This document shows positions 9,002 to 18,479 of a stretch of DNA of 64,000 bases, piece by piece. The DNA is from Sharpea azabuensis DSM 18934 (GTDB taxonomy: Bacteria; Bacillota_I; Bacilli_A; Erysipelotrichales; Coprobacillaceae): assembly GCF_000702165.1 (NCBI RefSeq), contig NZ_JNKU01000004.1:1-64000 (forward strand), written 5' to 3'. A program made the translations under genes and the position numbers. The notes under the pieces are model-generated. The model had not been told where the DNA came from and searched no databases. It saw only the letters and a program-made list of their open reading frames with translations. How positions within the stretch are numbered: position 1 is the first letter of the stretch; every line of letters begins with the position of its first letter.

Positions 9002-9511
9002 ATGGACATTAGAAAGGCAAAAATGGAAGATATCGATCAAGCACTTCAGCTTGTTGATGCAGCAAAAGCTTATTTTAAAGCAAATGATATTAATCAATGG
9101 CAAGATGGCTATCCTAACAAAGAGAGCTTAATGCATGACATTGAACAAGAGAAAGGATTTGTTCTTTGTGATGAAAATCATGTAATTGGTTACTGTTATG
9201 GTGCATATGAGCATGAAGCTAACTATGACTATATTGAAAATGGTCAGTGGCTAACAAAAAGCGAACAATATTTTGTTATTCATCGCGTTGTTATCTCAGA
9301 CGTCTATAAAGGTAGAGGTTTAGCTGCAATGTTCATTAATTATTTCATTGACATTTGCCATAAAGAACATATTCATTCTATCAGAATGGATACTCATGAT
9401 GATAACCTTTCTATGCAAAGATTCCTAGCGAAAAATGGATTTAAACAATGTGGCAGAATCTATCTTGCAAATGGTGATCCAAGAATTGGTTATGAATTCG
9501 TTCTAGACTAA
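9002..9511 (+). CDS. GNAT family N-acetyltransferase
   Basis: 169 residues. The acetyl-CoA loop VISDVYKGRGLAAMFI (around residue 98-113) follows a beta strand, and MDTHDDNLSMQRFLAKNGFKQCG is the typical C-terminal GNAT motif B region. AAGGAG precedes ATG at 9002. The acceptor substrate is unknown. A strong terminator follows. Confidence 0.85.
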   Translation: MDIRKAKMEDIDQALQLVDAAKAYFKANDINQWQDGYPNKESLMHDIEQEKGFVLCDENHVIGYCYGAYEHEANYDYIENGQWLTKSEQYFVIHRVVISDVYKGRGLAAMFINYFIDICHKEHIHSIRMDTHDDNLSMQRFLAKNGFKQCGRIYLANGDPRIGYEFVLD

Positions 9512-9554
9512 TTTTTTACAGCTATTTGTTAAATTTTATATACAGAATTCGATT

Positions 9555-9597
9555 AAACTGCAAAATAAGTAGTATTGCTTATCTTTGCAGTTTTTTT
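9555..9597 (+). terminator. Terminator of the GNAT gene
   Basis: AAACTGCAAA and its complement near 9581-9593 form a long stem with a small internal mismatch, followed by seven T. Confidence 0.85.
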
Positions 9598-10216
9598 ATA
9601 CTTTGTATTGCTCTACCCACTCATACATATCTCTTATATCTTATTCAAATTTATCTGTTAATAAGTATCAATATTATCCAATTATAAGAAGTAGGAACGT
9701 CTCATATATCTATGACTATTGAAATTTATCATGTCAATCTAATGAGAAGGTGCATTTTTCTTATTCTTTGTCCATCATATCATTTAAAGACATTTTTATA
9801 CTTCATTTAGGCTTTCGTATTATTAATTGTGTTAATTTCACCTCCTATTGCTTGAAAGAATTCTTTTAAGAATTATAACTTTACAATATTTATTTCTTCA
9901 ATAAAGTTAATCTTTTTATATAAGCAGAAATGATTGTTTAATTAGATAACCTAAATGAATTTGATTATTATTTTTAAATGATTGAATTTAAATGAAATAT
10001 CATTATCTCTAATGATTACTATACTTAGTCTACATTAATGGCCTTAGTACTTCTATATGCATATGAAATGGCTGGTTGTTATTATGAGCCTGAAAATTCA
10101 TCCTTTTTCTTTGACTAAGAAAGCAAGTAAATCTTTCAGTATCTTTCAAATACAGGTCATTTTTATAGTGCCTAATTTCTACAATTGAACTCTATAACAT
10201 ATTTATTATATTTCAT
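9598..10216. other. AT-rich intergenic stretch, no gene seen
   Basis: About 620 bases with stop codons in all frames. I see no tRNA-like cloverleaf, no long repeat and no recognisable gene remnant. It ends at a perfect parS site. Confidence 0.6.
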
Positions 10217-10232
10217 TGTTTCACGTGAAACA
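10217..10232. promoter_or_regulatory. parS: parS, perfect ParB-binding palindrome
   Basis: TGTTTCACGTGAAACA is a complete 16-bp palindrome identical to the bacterial parS consensus. ParB (Spo0J) loads here as a CTP clamp to organise the origin region. It abuts the rsmI terminator. Confidence 0.9.
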
Positions 10233-10261
10233 AAAAAGAGCATCATTTTTTATGATACTCT
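10232..10261 (-). terminator. Terminator overlapping the end of rsmI
   Basis: On the minus strand, AGAGTATCAT and ATGATGCTCT (one G-U pair) are followed by T6. The stem overlaps the last codons and stop of rsmI and the T run touches parS. Confidence 0.8.
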
Positions 10262-11091
10262 GCATAGACTTCGTTCTTACCTACTTTTCTAATTTTTGCT
10301 ACTTCTTTGATAGCATCCTTTGTTGACATGCCCTTAGCAATATATTCATTAACATGTTCAGTAATAGATTGCTCAAAGACAACTTCATCCTCGATTTTTG
10401 TGCCGCCTTCAACTACAACAACCATTTCACCCTTAAGTTCATTAACAATATCAAGTATTTCACTAATATGTCCCCTAATGATTTCTTCATGTTTTTTTGT
10501 AAGTTCACGGCATAATGCTATATTACGATCACCAAATATTTGTAACATGAGTGATAATGTCTTTTTTATACGATGAGGTGCTTCATAGTAGATTGTCGTC
10601 ATAGTAATGTTTTTATTAGCTTCAAGTTCCTTCTTTTTGGTCTTGTCATCATGTGCTAAGAAACCATAAAAAACAAACGGCTGAGGTGTAATACCTGAAA
10701 CTACTAATGCATCAAGAGCAGCATTACAGCCAGATATTGGTACTACCTTATACCCTTCATCTATCACTGCTTTGACCAGTTCAGCACCAGGGTCACTGAT
10801 AGCTGGATAACCAGCATCACTCACTAATGCAACGTTATGTCCATCTTTCAACATATTAATTATTTTAGGGATAGCAACATTGGTATTATGCTCATGATGG
10901 GAAATCATTGGCGTATGTATTTCGAAATGATTAAGTAGTTTTATGGTATTTCTTGTATCTTCAGCAGCAATATAGTCAACATCTTTCAATACCTGTATAG
11001 CACGTTCACTAAATTCTGATAGATTACCAATGGGTGTTGGAACAAGGTATAGCGTTGGCATGTTATTTTCAAAACTCTTTTGTCTAATCAT
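10243..11091 (-). CDS. rsmI: 16S rRNA (cytidine1402-2'-O)-methyltransferase
   Basis: SAM-dependent tetrapyrrole-methylase-fold enzyme that 2'-O-methylates C1402 of 16S rRNA. 282 residues with LYLVPTPIGNLSE, the AAEDTRNT motif, VALVSDAGYPAISDPG and PFVFYGFLAH, all characteristic of RsmI. AGGAG is 6 bases before the ATG. The start overlaps the end of the upstream methyltransferase gene by 8 bases, so the two are translationally coupled at the end of the dnaX-to-rsmI gene string. Confidence 0.95.
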   Translation of the reverse strand: MIRQKSFENNMPTLYLVPTPIGNLSEFSERAIQVLKDVDYIAAEDTRNTIKLLNHFEIHTPMISHHEHNTNVAIPKIINMLKDGHNVALVSDAGYPAISDPGAELVKAVIDEGYKVVPISGCNAALDALVVSGITPQPFVFYGFLAHDDKTKKKELEANKNITMTTIYYEAPHRIKKTLSLMLQIFGDRNIALCRELTKKHEEIIRGHISEILDIVNELKGEMVVVVEGGTKIEDEVVFEQSITEHVNEYIAKGMSTKDAIKEVAKIRKVGKNEVYAEYHKK

Positions 11092-11812
11092 CTTGATCTC
11101 CTAAATACTTCATTACTTCATCAGTATAACTTCCATCTTCATTATGAGCATATAGTGGCTGTTCTATCTTAAGCCCTGTATTACCTTTATAAACACTCTC
11201 TATTAAGAAAACATTAGCGTCTTTGTGTGGCTTTGGATAAACAAATCTTATTCGTTTAGGCTCTAAATCATATTTTTTCATGAAATCCAATATTTCAATC
11301 ATACGATCAGGTCGATGTACCATTGCAAATTTACCACCAAAAGACAACATCTGACTCGCTGCTTTGATAATACCTTCAAGATTGATCGCAATCTCATGTC
11401 TTGCTATACGTAAATATTCATTATCATTTACATTGCTTTCCTCATCTACTTTAAAGAATGGTGGGTTACATACAATCATCTTTACACTAGATTTATGATT
11501 TTCAGCATAGTCTTTTATATCGGCATGTACAATTGAAATCTGGTTTTCTAATTTATTGATAGCTACACTTTTTTTAGCTACCTCAACAGCTTCTTTTTGA
11601 ATTTCTATTCCAGTTATATGCTTTTTTGTTCTTCTTGATAATAAAAGTGGAATAGCAGCGTTATTTGTACCAAAATCTACTATTTCTTTTACATCCTTTG
11701 TAATAGAACAAAAATTAGCTAGCAATACTGTATCGAGAGAAAATGTAAACATATCAGTTCTTTGAATGATATGCATATTCTTAAAGCCTAAAAGATAATT
11801 AATTTCTTCCAT
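11084..11812 (-). CDS. tRNA1(Val) (adenine37-N6)-methyltransferase-like protein (YabB type)
   Basis: Rossmann SAM methyltransferase of 242 residues with the FGTNNAAIPLLLS glycine-rich region and the N6-adenine signature CNPPFF (about residue 125). In Firmicutes this gene regularly sits between yaaT/ricT and rsmI, exactly as here. It overlaps ricT by 14 bases and rsmI by 8. Confidence 0.85.
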   Translation of the reverse strand: MEEINYLLGFKNMHIIQRTDMFTFSLDTVLLANFCSITKDVKEIVDFGTNNAAIPLLLSRRTKKHITGIEIQKEAVEVAKKSVAINKLENQISIVHADIKDYAENHKSSVKMIVCNPPFFKVDEESNVNDNEYLRIARHEIAINLEGIIKAASQMLSFGGKFAMVHRPDRMIEILDFMKKYDLEPKRIRFVYPKPHKDANVFLIESVYKGNTGLKIEQPLYAHNEDGSYTDEVMKYLGDQDD

Positions 11813-12806
11813 TTGTGTTATTACCTTTTGGATGATGTTTTTTGTGGTTGTTGTGATGTGGACGATGAGAAGGATTTTGTTTTGTTGTTGATGCAGTTTT
11901 CTTTGATTGTGATTCTAAAGGCTGTTCTGTTCGCTTTAATGCATCTTTATTACGAGGTTTCTTATTAAATTCTCTTTCTTCCTTCTTATGTCTATTTTCA
12001 TTGTTATGAGGCTTTGCTTCTTTTTCAATTTCATCCAAGCCAATAAATGAAATGTTACCATTATCATCAATCTTAACTAAATCACTTATGACATTTAAGC
12101 CAACAACCTTAACACTCTTGCCATCATAATTAACTCTTGACCCAATCTTTGGGAACTTTTTCTTTAACTCTGTATAGGCTTCATCTTCATATTTTAAGCA
12201 ACAGAGTAATCTCCCACAAGCACCTGAAATCTTATCTATGTTAATAGCTAAAAGCTGATTCTTTGCCATATTAATAGATACACCATCAAACTCACCAAGA
12301 AATGAATTACAACATAATGGTAAGCCACAAGTTCCTAACCCACCAATAACCTTTGCTTTATCTCTTGGCCCGATTTGTCTAAGCTCAATTCGACACTTGA
12401 ATACAGCCGCTAATTTTTTCAACAACTCTCTAAAGTCTACTCTTTCGTCAGCCGTATACATAAAAATAACTTTTGAAGCATCTAAAGTATACTCACAACT
12501 AATCATGCGCATATCTAGTCCACTTTCACTGACAATTTCTTTACAGATTTGGAATGATTTTTCCGCCTTTATTTTATTTATTTCATAGACTTCTAAATCC
12601 GCTCTATTAGCTCTTCTCTTAACTTCTTTTAATTCTGTATTCAGATTGAATTCAGACATATCTTTAAGATCAGCTATAACTTCGCCTAATTCTAATCCTC
12701 TAATTGTTTCTACTACAACTTTATCACCCTTGATGAGATCCAAGGTTGTAGAAAAATAATAGCTCTTCGCACTATTATTAAAACGTATAGCTGCTAATCT
12801 ATCCAT
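11799..12806 (-). CDS. ricT: PSP1-domain protein RicT (YaaT)
   Basis: 335 residues. The PSP1 domain contains the cysteine sets GTCGLPLCC and ACGRLLCC that hold iron-sulfur clusters in the RicAFT complex, which helps RNase Y process mRNA. The last 70 residues are a Lys/His/Asn-rich low-complexity tail that may bind RNA. AGGAG is 9 bases before the ATG, which overlaps the holB stop. In non-sporulating bacteria the role is RNA maturation rather than sporulation control. Confidence 0.9.
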   Translation of the reverse strand: MDRLAAIRFNNSAKSYYFSTTLDLIKGDKVVVETIRGLELGEVIADLKDMSEFNLNTELKEVKRRANRADLEVYEINKIKAEKSFQICKEIVSESGLDMRMISCEYTLDASKVIFMYTADERVDFRELLKKLAAVFKCRIELRQIGPRDKAKVIGGLGTCGLPLCCNSFLGEFDGVSINMAKNQLLAINIDKISGACGRLLCCLKYEDEAYTELKKKFPKIGSRVNYDGKSVKVVGLNVISDLVKIDDNGNISFIGLDEIEKEAKPHNNENRHKKEEREFNKKPRNKDALKRTEQPLESQSKKTASTTKQNPSHRPHHNNHKKHHPKGNNTNGRN

Positions 12807-13776
12807 TCATTAGTTCTCCTCTCGTTATTTTATAGGCCATTCCATCTAACAATAGCCCAATATTTGCATTTGTATCGATAAGATAAAGTGTATTAAGTAC
12901 TTCATCGATTCTATTTGTAATATACACGTCATCTGGACATTTATCAAATATCTTCTTGTGTTCCTCAAATGTAAGTGGAACAGAATGTTTCACGTGAAAC
13001 ACATCTCGCAATGCAAGTACAAGCATGTTCAAATACAGCCTTATAACATTCTTATCATTCTTATAATCCTTCGCTATGTGTATTTGCTGGGTAATCATTA
13101 TATTATAAGGATGTTCATATAAATCCTCAATAAAATTAAGCACCTGTAATTTTACATAAGCATACTCTTCGGTATCTTTAGCTTCAGATGCTGCCTGATA
13201 AGAAGTATAGAGCTGAGACATGATTTTTGCATCTTCGTTTGCCACACCATCTTTAATGAGCGATAGTCTAATGGACTCTTTCGACTCTGGCAATAAGTGA
13301 ATGACCTGGCATCGTGACTGTATCGTAGGAAGCACTTTATTGATATTACGTGTAGTGAGAATGGCGTAAACACCTTCAACTGGTTCTTCTAGGAATTTCA
13401 ACAAAGCATTCATTGCAACATTACTTGCATTTTCTATGCTCTTGAGAATATAGATTTTTGCTTTGTTTTCGAATGACGATTTATAGAATTCCGTTTGAAT
13501 ATGTTCTATATCTTCTTTCTTTATAGATGTTTCATTTCCATCAAATACTATCATATCAGGATATAAGCGTTCTTTTATACGACGACAATCATTACATTCT
13601 TCACACGCTAGAACCTCTTTTCTACAGACAAGTGATTGAGCAATGAATGTTGCAGCATCATCAGTGTTATTACCCACTAGAAGATATGCGTGAGGTACAT
13701 TTCCTGAAGTAAAGCTTCTTGTTAGTATACGATAGAAGACAGGTTGAGTAGATTTTAATATTTCTTGATATTTCAT
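12799..13776 (-). CDS. holB: DNA polymerase III delta' subunit
   Basis: 325-residue clamp-loader subunit. The N-terminal AAA+ fold carries a four-cysteine zinc module (C-x8-C-x2-C-x2-C around residues 51-65) and the SRC sensor motif (TIQSRCQV). There is no intact Walker A, as usual for delta'. It lies between tmk and ricT with 4- and 8-base overlaps. A perfect parS is embedded in the gene and encodes the FHVKH stretch. Confidence 0.9.
   Translation of the reverse strand: MKYQEILKSTQPVFYRILTRSFTSGNVPHAYLLVGNNTDDAATFIAQSLVCRKEVLACEECNDCRRIKERLYPDMIVFDGNETSIKKEDIEHIQTEFYKSSFENKAKIYILKSIENASNVAMNALLKFLEEPVEGVYAILTTRNINKVLPTIQSRCQVIHLLPESKESIRLSLIKDGVANEDAKIMSQLYTSYQAASEAKDTEEYAYVKLQVLNFIEDLYEHPYNIMITQQIHIAKDYKNDKNVIRLYLNMLVLALRDVFHVKHSVPLTFEEHKKIFDKCPDDVYITNRIDEVLNTLYLIDTNANIGLLLDGMAYKITRGELMNG
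12986..13001. promoter_or_regulatory. parS: parS, perfect, inside holB
   Basis: TGTTTCACGTGAAACA, identical to the copy at 10217. parS sites inside coding genes near oriC are normal in Firmicutes. Confidence 0.9.
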
Positions 13777-14393
13777 AGAACCTTCTCTATTTCCTTTAAG
13801 GCTTGTTGTAACACTTCTTCAACAGATTGTGCTGCATTAATTGTTTTTATGCGATCAGGATACATGGACACTACTTTTTTATAGCCATTGTAAACTGATT
13901 GATGAAATGAAAGACTTTCAAGATCTAAACGATTGACTTCTCTTTCATCATCCATATTGATACGTTTCAGTGCTTCTTCAGGTTTGATATCAAAGAATAG
14001 CGTTAAGTCAGGCATAACACCTTCTGTCGCAAAAAGATTCATGTTATAGACATTCTCAATGCCCAATCCTCTACCAATACCCTGATAGACAAGTGATGAA
14101 TCAATGAAACGATCACAAATAACAATACCGCCTTGAGCAAGCACTGGCATCACTTTTTCAACAAGATGCTGTCTTCGACTTGCAGCATAAAGTAATGCTT
14201 CTGTACGTGCATCCATCTCTGTATTATTAACATCTACAATTACATTTCTAATTTCTTCAGCTATTTTTACACCACCAGGTTCTCTTGTAATGACAACATG
14301 TTTCTGGGGTTCCAATGCTTCCTTAAGCATTTTCGCAATAGTGGTTTTACCACTGCCTTCTCCGCCTTCTAATGTAATAAAAATTCCCTTCAT
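13773..14393 (-). CDS. tmk: Thymidylate kinase
   Basis: Phosphorylates dTMP to dTDP. P-loop EGGEGSGKTT at residues 8-17, the TREPGG motif, DRFIDSSLVYQG and a LID region follow. The frame is open further upstream, but GAGG lies 8 bases before ATG at 14393 and homologues start with MKG, giving 206 residues. It overlaps holB by four bases. Confidence 0.92.
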   Translation of the reverse strand: MKGIFITLEGGEGSGKTTIAKMLKEALEPQKHVVITREPGGVKIAEEIRNVIVDVNNTEMDARTEALLYAASRRQHLVEKVMPVLAQGGIVICDRFIDSSLVYQGIGRGLGIENVYNMNLFATEGVMPDLTLFFDIKPEEALKRINMDDEREVNRLDLESLSFHQSVYNGYKKVVSMYPDRIKTINAAQSVEEVLQQALKEIEKVL

Positions 14394-14444
14394 ATTTTCT
14401 ACCTCGCATACCTTATTATACCTAAAATTCACCTATAAAGCCAA

Positions 14445-14470
14445 AGAAAAAGAAGGTCGTAACACCTTCT
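14445..14470 (-). terminator. Hairpin terminator after recR
   Basis: AGAAGGT and ACCTTCT pair around a 6-base loop; on the minus strand TTTTTC follows. It lies at the recR stop, so tmk may be transcribed separately or by read-through. Confidence 0.7.
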
Positions 14471-15062
14471 AAAGCTTTTGACGACCTTCAAAAGATCTCA
14501 ATAATGTTAGTTCATCAGCATAATCAAGTGAACTTCCAACCGGCAATCCATTAGCAATTCTTGTGACTGTAACATTCTTCTTACTTAGAAGTTTCGCAAG
14601 TAAGAGTGCTGTTGTCTCCCCTTCTCTAGTTGGATTAGTAGCAATGATGACCTCTTTCACTTCATCGTTTAAACGATCAAAAAGACTTTGAATATTTAAA
14701 TCCTCCATACTCTTACCATCCATGATAGAAACAGTTCCTCCCAAAACATGATAAAGACCATGGTATTCTTTAAGCTTTTCCATCGCAAAGACATCTCTAG
14801 GAGATTCAACAACACATATAGCACTACGATCACGAGTTTGATCAGAACAGATATCACATTGATCTCCTTCACATATATGTCCGCATGTCTTACAATAATG
14901 AATTTTCTTTTTAAAATTCACGAGTGCATTAGAAAAACGATCAACAGATTGATTGTCCATTTCTAATACATGATAAACTAATCTTTCTGCACCTTTATTA
15001 CCAATACCTGGTAACATCTTAAAACATTCAATAAGTTCTTCAAAAGATTCTGGATAATTCAT
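14469..15062 (-). CDS. recR: Recombination mediator RecR
   Basis: 197 residues: helix-hairpin-helix (LPGIGNKGAERL), four-cysteine zinc finger (CKTCGHICEGDQCDIC), Toprim domain (CVVESPRDVFAMEK) and a C-terminal GSSLDYADELTL motif. It loads RecA with RecO/RecF. The gene is 11 bases after dnaX; the YbaB/YaaK gene often found between them is absent here. Confidence 0.95.
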   Translation of the reverse strand: MNYPESFEELIECFKMLPGIGNKGAERLVYHVLEMDNQSVDRFSNALVNFKKKIHYCKTCGHICEGDQCDICSDQTRDRSAICVVESPRDVFAMEKLKEYHGLYHVLGGTVSIMDGKSMEDLNIQSLFDRLNDEVKEVIIATNPTREGETTALLLAKLLSKKNVTVTRIANGLPVGSSLDYADELTLLRSFEGRQKL

Positions 15063-15073
15063 TTTATTCCTTT

Positions 15074-16912
15074 CTATTCATCATCATCTGTAAATTCAAC
15101 GATTTCTTTTCCAAATGTCTCTAAAGCAAACTTCTGTGCTTCATTTAATTGGGATGTGTCATCTAAGTTATGGGAATCAATATGCTTTAATGCAATTGGT
15201 CCTGGTTGTGGAAGTTTATGTTGACGCATTAGGACAATAAAATGTTTTCGTAATTCTAACCACTGGTCCATTTGCATTGCAACAAAGCGATATTTTTTAC
15301 CAAATACCTCTTCCAACAATGATTCTAAAGCACGATAATTCTTATAATAATTGACTGCATTGACATCAGGCATGAATTCATAAGCAATGACAATCGCCTG
15401 GCTACAGGCTGCCACAGGCTTACCAACACTCAGCATATTGGCATACTTTGCAACCTTTAATTGTGTCATATAGTTTCTAATGACAGGCCACTTCTCCTGA
15501 ACATCTAAGAGGACATGTTTATCTGCCTGAACGAGAATATTCATAATATCATCGATATCAACCTGAATATCTAAATCAGAATAGTCTGTTGTCTCATCTT
15601 CCTGTTCATTTTCATAATGAAAAACAGGTGGTTTCTGGCTATCAATTTCATCAATAGAATTTATCATTGGTTTGTCAGCTTGATTTGTGATTGGCTGAAC
15701 ATCCTCTTTAACAATTACTTCTTCAGGTTCAGTAACTGGTTCTATCTCTTCAGTAGTTAAAGTATCAATCACATCATCATGACTGTCTTCATTAACTTGA
15801 GCTATTTGTTTTTTTGGCATATTGACAACTTTATGATCATGGTCCTGATTACATACCTTGAGAACTGCTAATTCAAAATAAATATGTGGGTTAACTGCTC
15901 GTACATACTTCTCAGAGGCGTCAACAAAAAGATGAATAAAATCTAGTGCTTCATCACTTGTAATATAAGGAGCTAAGCTTTCAGCCTGTTTCTTTGTAAG
16001 ATTAAAGAGAATACTATCATTATGGGTATTCTTATAAATAATGATGTCTTTAAGTATATCAATAAGGTCATATGTTAATCGTTTGATATCTGTACCATTA
16101 TGGTCCATTTTATCAACAAGCTTTAAAGCCTCTTCCATATCTTGTGAAAGCATAACTTTAATAAAGCGCAGTTTATCATCCATAGAAAGAATGCCATAGA
16201 TGGAGTTTACATCATCAACTGATAAATGATCATCATTATAAGCAAGACATTGCTCAAGTATTGAAAGTGCATCACGCATACCACCATTTGCAAGTTTTGC
16301 GATTTGTGCAAGAGCTCCCTCTTCATAAGTCTTTCCTTCTTGCTTCATCACATGTTCCATGCGTGAAATCATCTCTTCATCCGTAAGTGAAGTAAAGTCG
16401 AAACGCTGACAACGAGAGATAATCGTTGATAAAATACGTTGTGGTTCAGTTGTTGCTAGTATGAAGATAACATGAGCTGGAGGTTCTTCAAGTGTCTTTA
16501 ATAAGGCATTAAAAGCTCCTGAAGACATCATATGAACTTCATCAATAATATAAACTTTATAACGTCCCTGTACTGGGGCATATTTAACTTTGTCAATTAA
16601 ATCTCTGACCTGTTCAACACCATTATTACTTGCGGCATCGATTTCAATTACATCTGGGTGTGTACCATTTTCAATAGCCTTACAGCTTTCACATTCACCA
16701 CATGGCTTTGGTTCATGATCACAATTAACTGCCTTTGCAAATATCTTTGCGACTGTCGTCTTCCCTGTACCTCTTGGTCCACAAAAGAGATAAGCGTGGG
16801 CAATCTTATTTTCTTCAACAGCATGTTTTAATGTAGTAATGATCGCTTCCTGTCCAGATACATCATCAAAAACCTGCGGACGGTAGGCGCGATATAATGA
16901 TTTATATGCCAT
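15074..16912 (-). CDS. dnaX: DNA polymerase III subunits gamma/tau
   Basis: 612 residues. AAA+ clamp-loader ATPase with Walker A GPRGTGKTT (about 45-53), zinc module (C-x8-C-x2-C-x2-C), DEVHMMS Walker B and SRCQRF sensor. An acidic linker (about 390-460) leads to a tau domain that contacts the polymerase. A TATAAT on the minus strand at 16934-16939 may serve as its -10. Confidence 0.95.
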   Translation of the reverse strand: MAYKSLYRAYRPQVFDDVSGQEAIITTLKHAVEENKIAHAYLFCGPRGTGKTTVAKIFAKAVNCDHEPKPCGECESCKAIENGTHPDVIEIDAASNNGVEQVRDLIDKVKYAPVQGRYKVYIIDEVHMMSSGAFNALLKTLEEPPAHVIFILATTEPQRILSTIISRCQRFDFTSLTDEEMISRMEHVMKQEGKTYEEGALAQIAKLANGGMRDALSILEQCLAYNDDHLSVDDVNSIYGILSMDDKLRFIKVMLSQDMEEALKLVDKMDHNGTDIKRLTYDLIDILKDIIIYKNTHNDSILFNLTKKQAESLAPYITSDEALDFIHLFVDASEKYVRAVNPHIYFELAVLKVCNQDHDHKVVNMPKKQIAQVNEDSHDDVIDTLTTEEIEPVTEPEEVIVKEDVQPITNQADKPMINSIDEIDSQKPPVFHYENEQEDETTDYSDLDIQVDIDDIMNILVQADKHVLLDVQEKWPVIRNYMTQLKVAKYANMLSVGKPVAACSQAIVIAYEFMPDVNAVNYYKNYRALESLLEEVFGKKYRFVAMQMDQWLELRKHFIVLMRQHKLPQPGPIALKHIDSHNLDDTSQLNEAQKFALETFGKEIVEFTDDDE

Positions 16913-16949
16913 ATTTTATCAGCTCCTTGCTTCATTATAATATATATTG

Positions 16950-17837
16950 CTAAGCTCTTCTACCTAGAGCCATAATAAAAGAAAGAACTTCTTTAGTAGG
17001 ATGAAGTGGATAAAGAATGCCATAAGGTTGTTTAAATTCCCACTTTACAGGGATGTGTTTAAACATTGGATGGGTATGCTTCCAGGCTTCATGACTAAAG
17101 AGCAGCTTATTTTGAGCAATGGCTATATTATAGGTCTCATAATTATAATGTGCTATTGTTTCGAACTGCACAGTATTCTTACATTTTGTAGTTATGGTAT
17201 CAAAGATATTATCAATTGTTGGACTAAAGCCCCTTTTTGGAATAATAATGGTCTCATGCATAAGTTCACTAGGATCAATGATATCTTTATTGGCTAAAGG
17301 ATGTGATATTGGTACGGCAAGTAATACAGGTAATAGAGTAAGCTGGAAGGTATTGACTCTATCTCTTAGATAACTTGCATCCGTAATATCAGAGATAATA
17401 TCAATCTTCTCTCCTAAATGATTGAGCAAATTATAATAATCCTCAGTATTATCACTAATTGGGACATAAGAGAATTCAAAGTTTTTAGCATAGGCTGCGT
17501 TTTTATTCCAATGTTTTAATAAGATATCATATGAATGTCCAAGTGAAACTCCCACTCTTATAATATTCTTTTTATTTTCTTCAAGTCGTTTAGCTTCATC
17601 AACAATACGATTACTCTCTTCAATAATATGTTTTGCACCATTATAAATAATTCTTCCTTCATCTGTTAAAGTGACACCACGATGACTTCTATTCAAGAGC
17701 TTTAATCCTAAATGATCTTCAAGAATATTAATTTGTTTTGTGACGGCATTAGGAGAAATATAGAGTCTTTGTGCAGCCTTAATAAAACTCCCTGCCTCCA
17801 CAACTGTTATAAAAGTTATAAGATGATGATTATACAT
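16950..17837 (-). CDS. LysR-family transcriptional regulator
   Basis: Winged helix at the N-terminus (FITVVEAGSFIKAAQRLYISPNAVTKQ; LLNRSHRGVTLTDEG) and a periplasmic-binding-like effector domain. An upstream ATG at 17879 is open, but its first codons include a TATAAT likely to be this gene's -10, so I use ATG at 17837 (295 aa). It is divergent from the flavodoxin/Spx-like pair, the usual layout for a LysR regulator and its target. The effector is unknown. Confidence 0.85.
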   Translation of the reverse strand: MYNHHLITFITVVEAGSFIKAAQRLYISPNAVTKQINILEDHLGLKLLNRSHRGVTLTDEGRIIYNGAKHIIEESNRIVDEAKRLEENKKNIIRVGVSLGHSYDILLKHWNKNAAYAKNFEFSYVPISDNTEDYYNLLNHLGEKIDIISDITDASYLRDRVNTFQLTLLPVLLAVPISHPLANKDIIDPSELMHETIIIPKRGFSPTIDNIFDTITTKCKNTVQFETIAHYNYETYNIAIAQNKLLFSHEAWKHTHPMFKHIPVKWEFKQPYGILYPLHPTKEVLSFIMALGRRA

Positions 17838-17870
17838 ACCTACCCACCCTTTCTTTAGTATTATATCATA

Positions 17871-17894
17871 AGTACACACCTAAAGGTTAGTACT
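17871..17894. promoter_or_regulatory. Candidate LysR operator
   Basis: AGTAC (17871-17875) and GTACT (17890-17894) form an inverted repeat around a CCTAAAGG core, in the intergenic space between the divergent LysR and flavodoxin genes. Assignment is by position and symmetry only. Confidence 0.4.
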
Positions 17895-17960
17895 ATAAGA
17901 ACTTTTATGAAATTCACTTGTGTGCAATTTAATGGTACATTGTAGACACGAGGTAAGACA

Positions 17961-18479
17961 ATGAAATCAGTAATCGCATATTTTTCCCATCGTGGTTATA
18001 ACTGCGTAGATGGAAAAGTAAAATATTTAGAAAAAGGAAATACAGAAATAGTAGCTCATATGATTGCCTGTGTAAGTCATCTTCCCTTATTTAGAATTGA
18101 GCCTGAATCAGAATCAAATTACCCAGATAATTTCTATGAGTACTTAAATATCACACAACAGGAACTTGCCAATAAAGCCTACCCCCAATTAAAAGGCTAT
18201 CTACATGACCATTATGACGAGATATATCTTGGCTTTCCAAACTACTGGGGAACAATGCCAAGAGCAGTATTTTCTTTTCTAAAAGAGCTAGATGATAACA
18301 ACGTAGTCATTCATCCCTTCATTACTCATGATGGTGGTGATTATGGCAACAGTCTTACCGATATAAAAACATTATGCCCACATGCCACGATAACTGAGCC
18401 TTTATCCTTGAAATGTACACACATTAAATGCCAGTTAAGTGCCATCGAAACATGGGTCAAGAAAGGAAGTCATGATTAA
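17961..18479 (+). CDS. Flavodoxin-family protein
   Basis: 172 residues with a flavodoxin fold: VIAYFSHRG start, a long insertion before the FMN phosphate site (GNTEIVAHMI), LGFPNYWGTMP as the 50s/60s loop and HDGGDYGNSL as the later flavin loop. It probably carries electrons or reduces quinones using FMN. GAGGTAA precedes the ATG. Its stop overlaps the next gene (TAATG), so the two are coupled. The divergent LysR gene is the likely regulator. Confidence 0.8.
   Translation: MKSVIAYFSHRGYNCVDGKVKYLEKGNTEIVAHMIACVSHLPLFRIEPESESNYPDNFYEYLNITQQELANKAYPQLKGYLHDHYDEIYLGFPNYWGTMPRAVFSFLKELDDNNVVIHPFITHDGGDYGNSLTDIKTLCPHATITEPLSLKCTHIKCQLSAIETWVKKGSHD

Noticed and set aside
8909-9103. Minus-strand frame opposite the GNAT gene
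   Set aside because: No ribosome-binding site and no family pattern; it mirrors the real gene.
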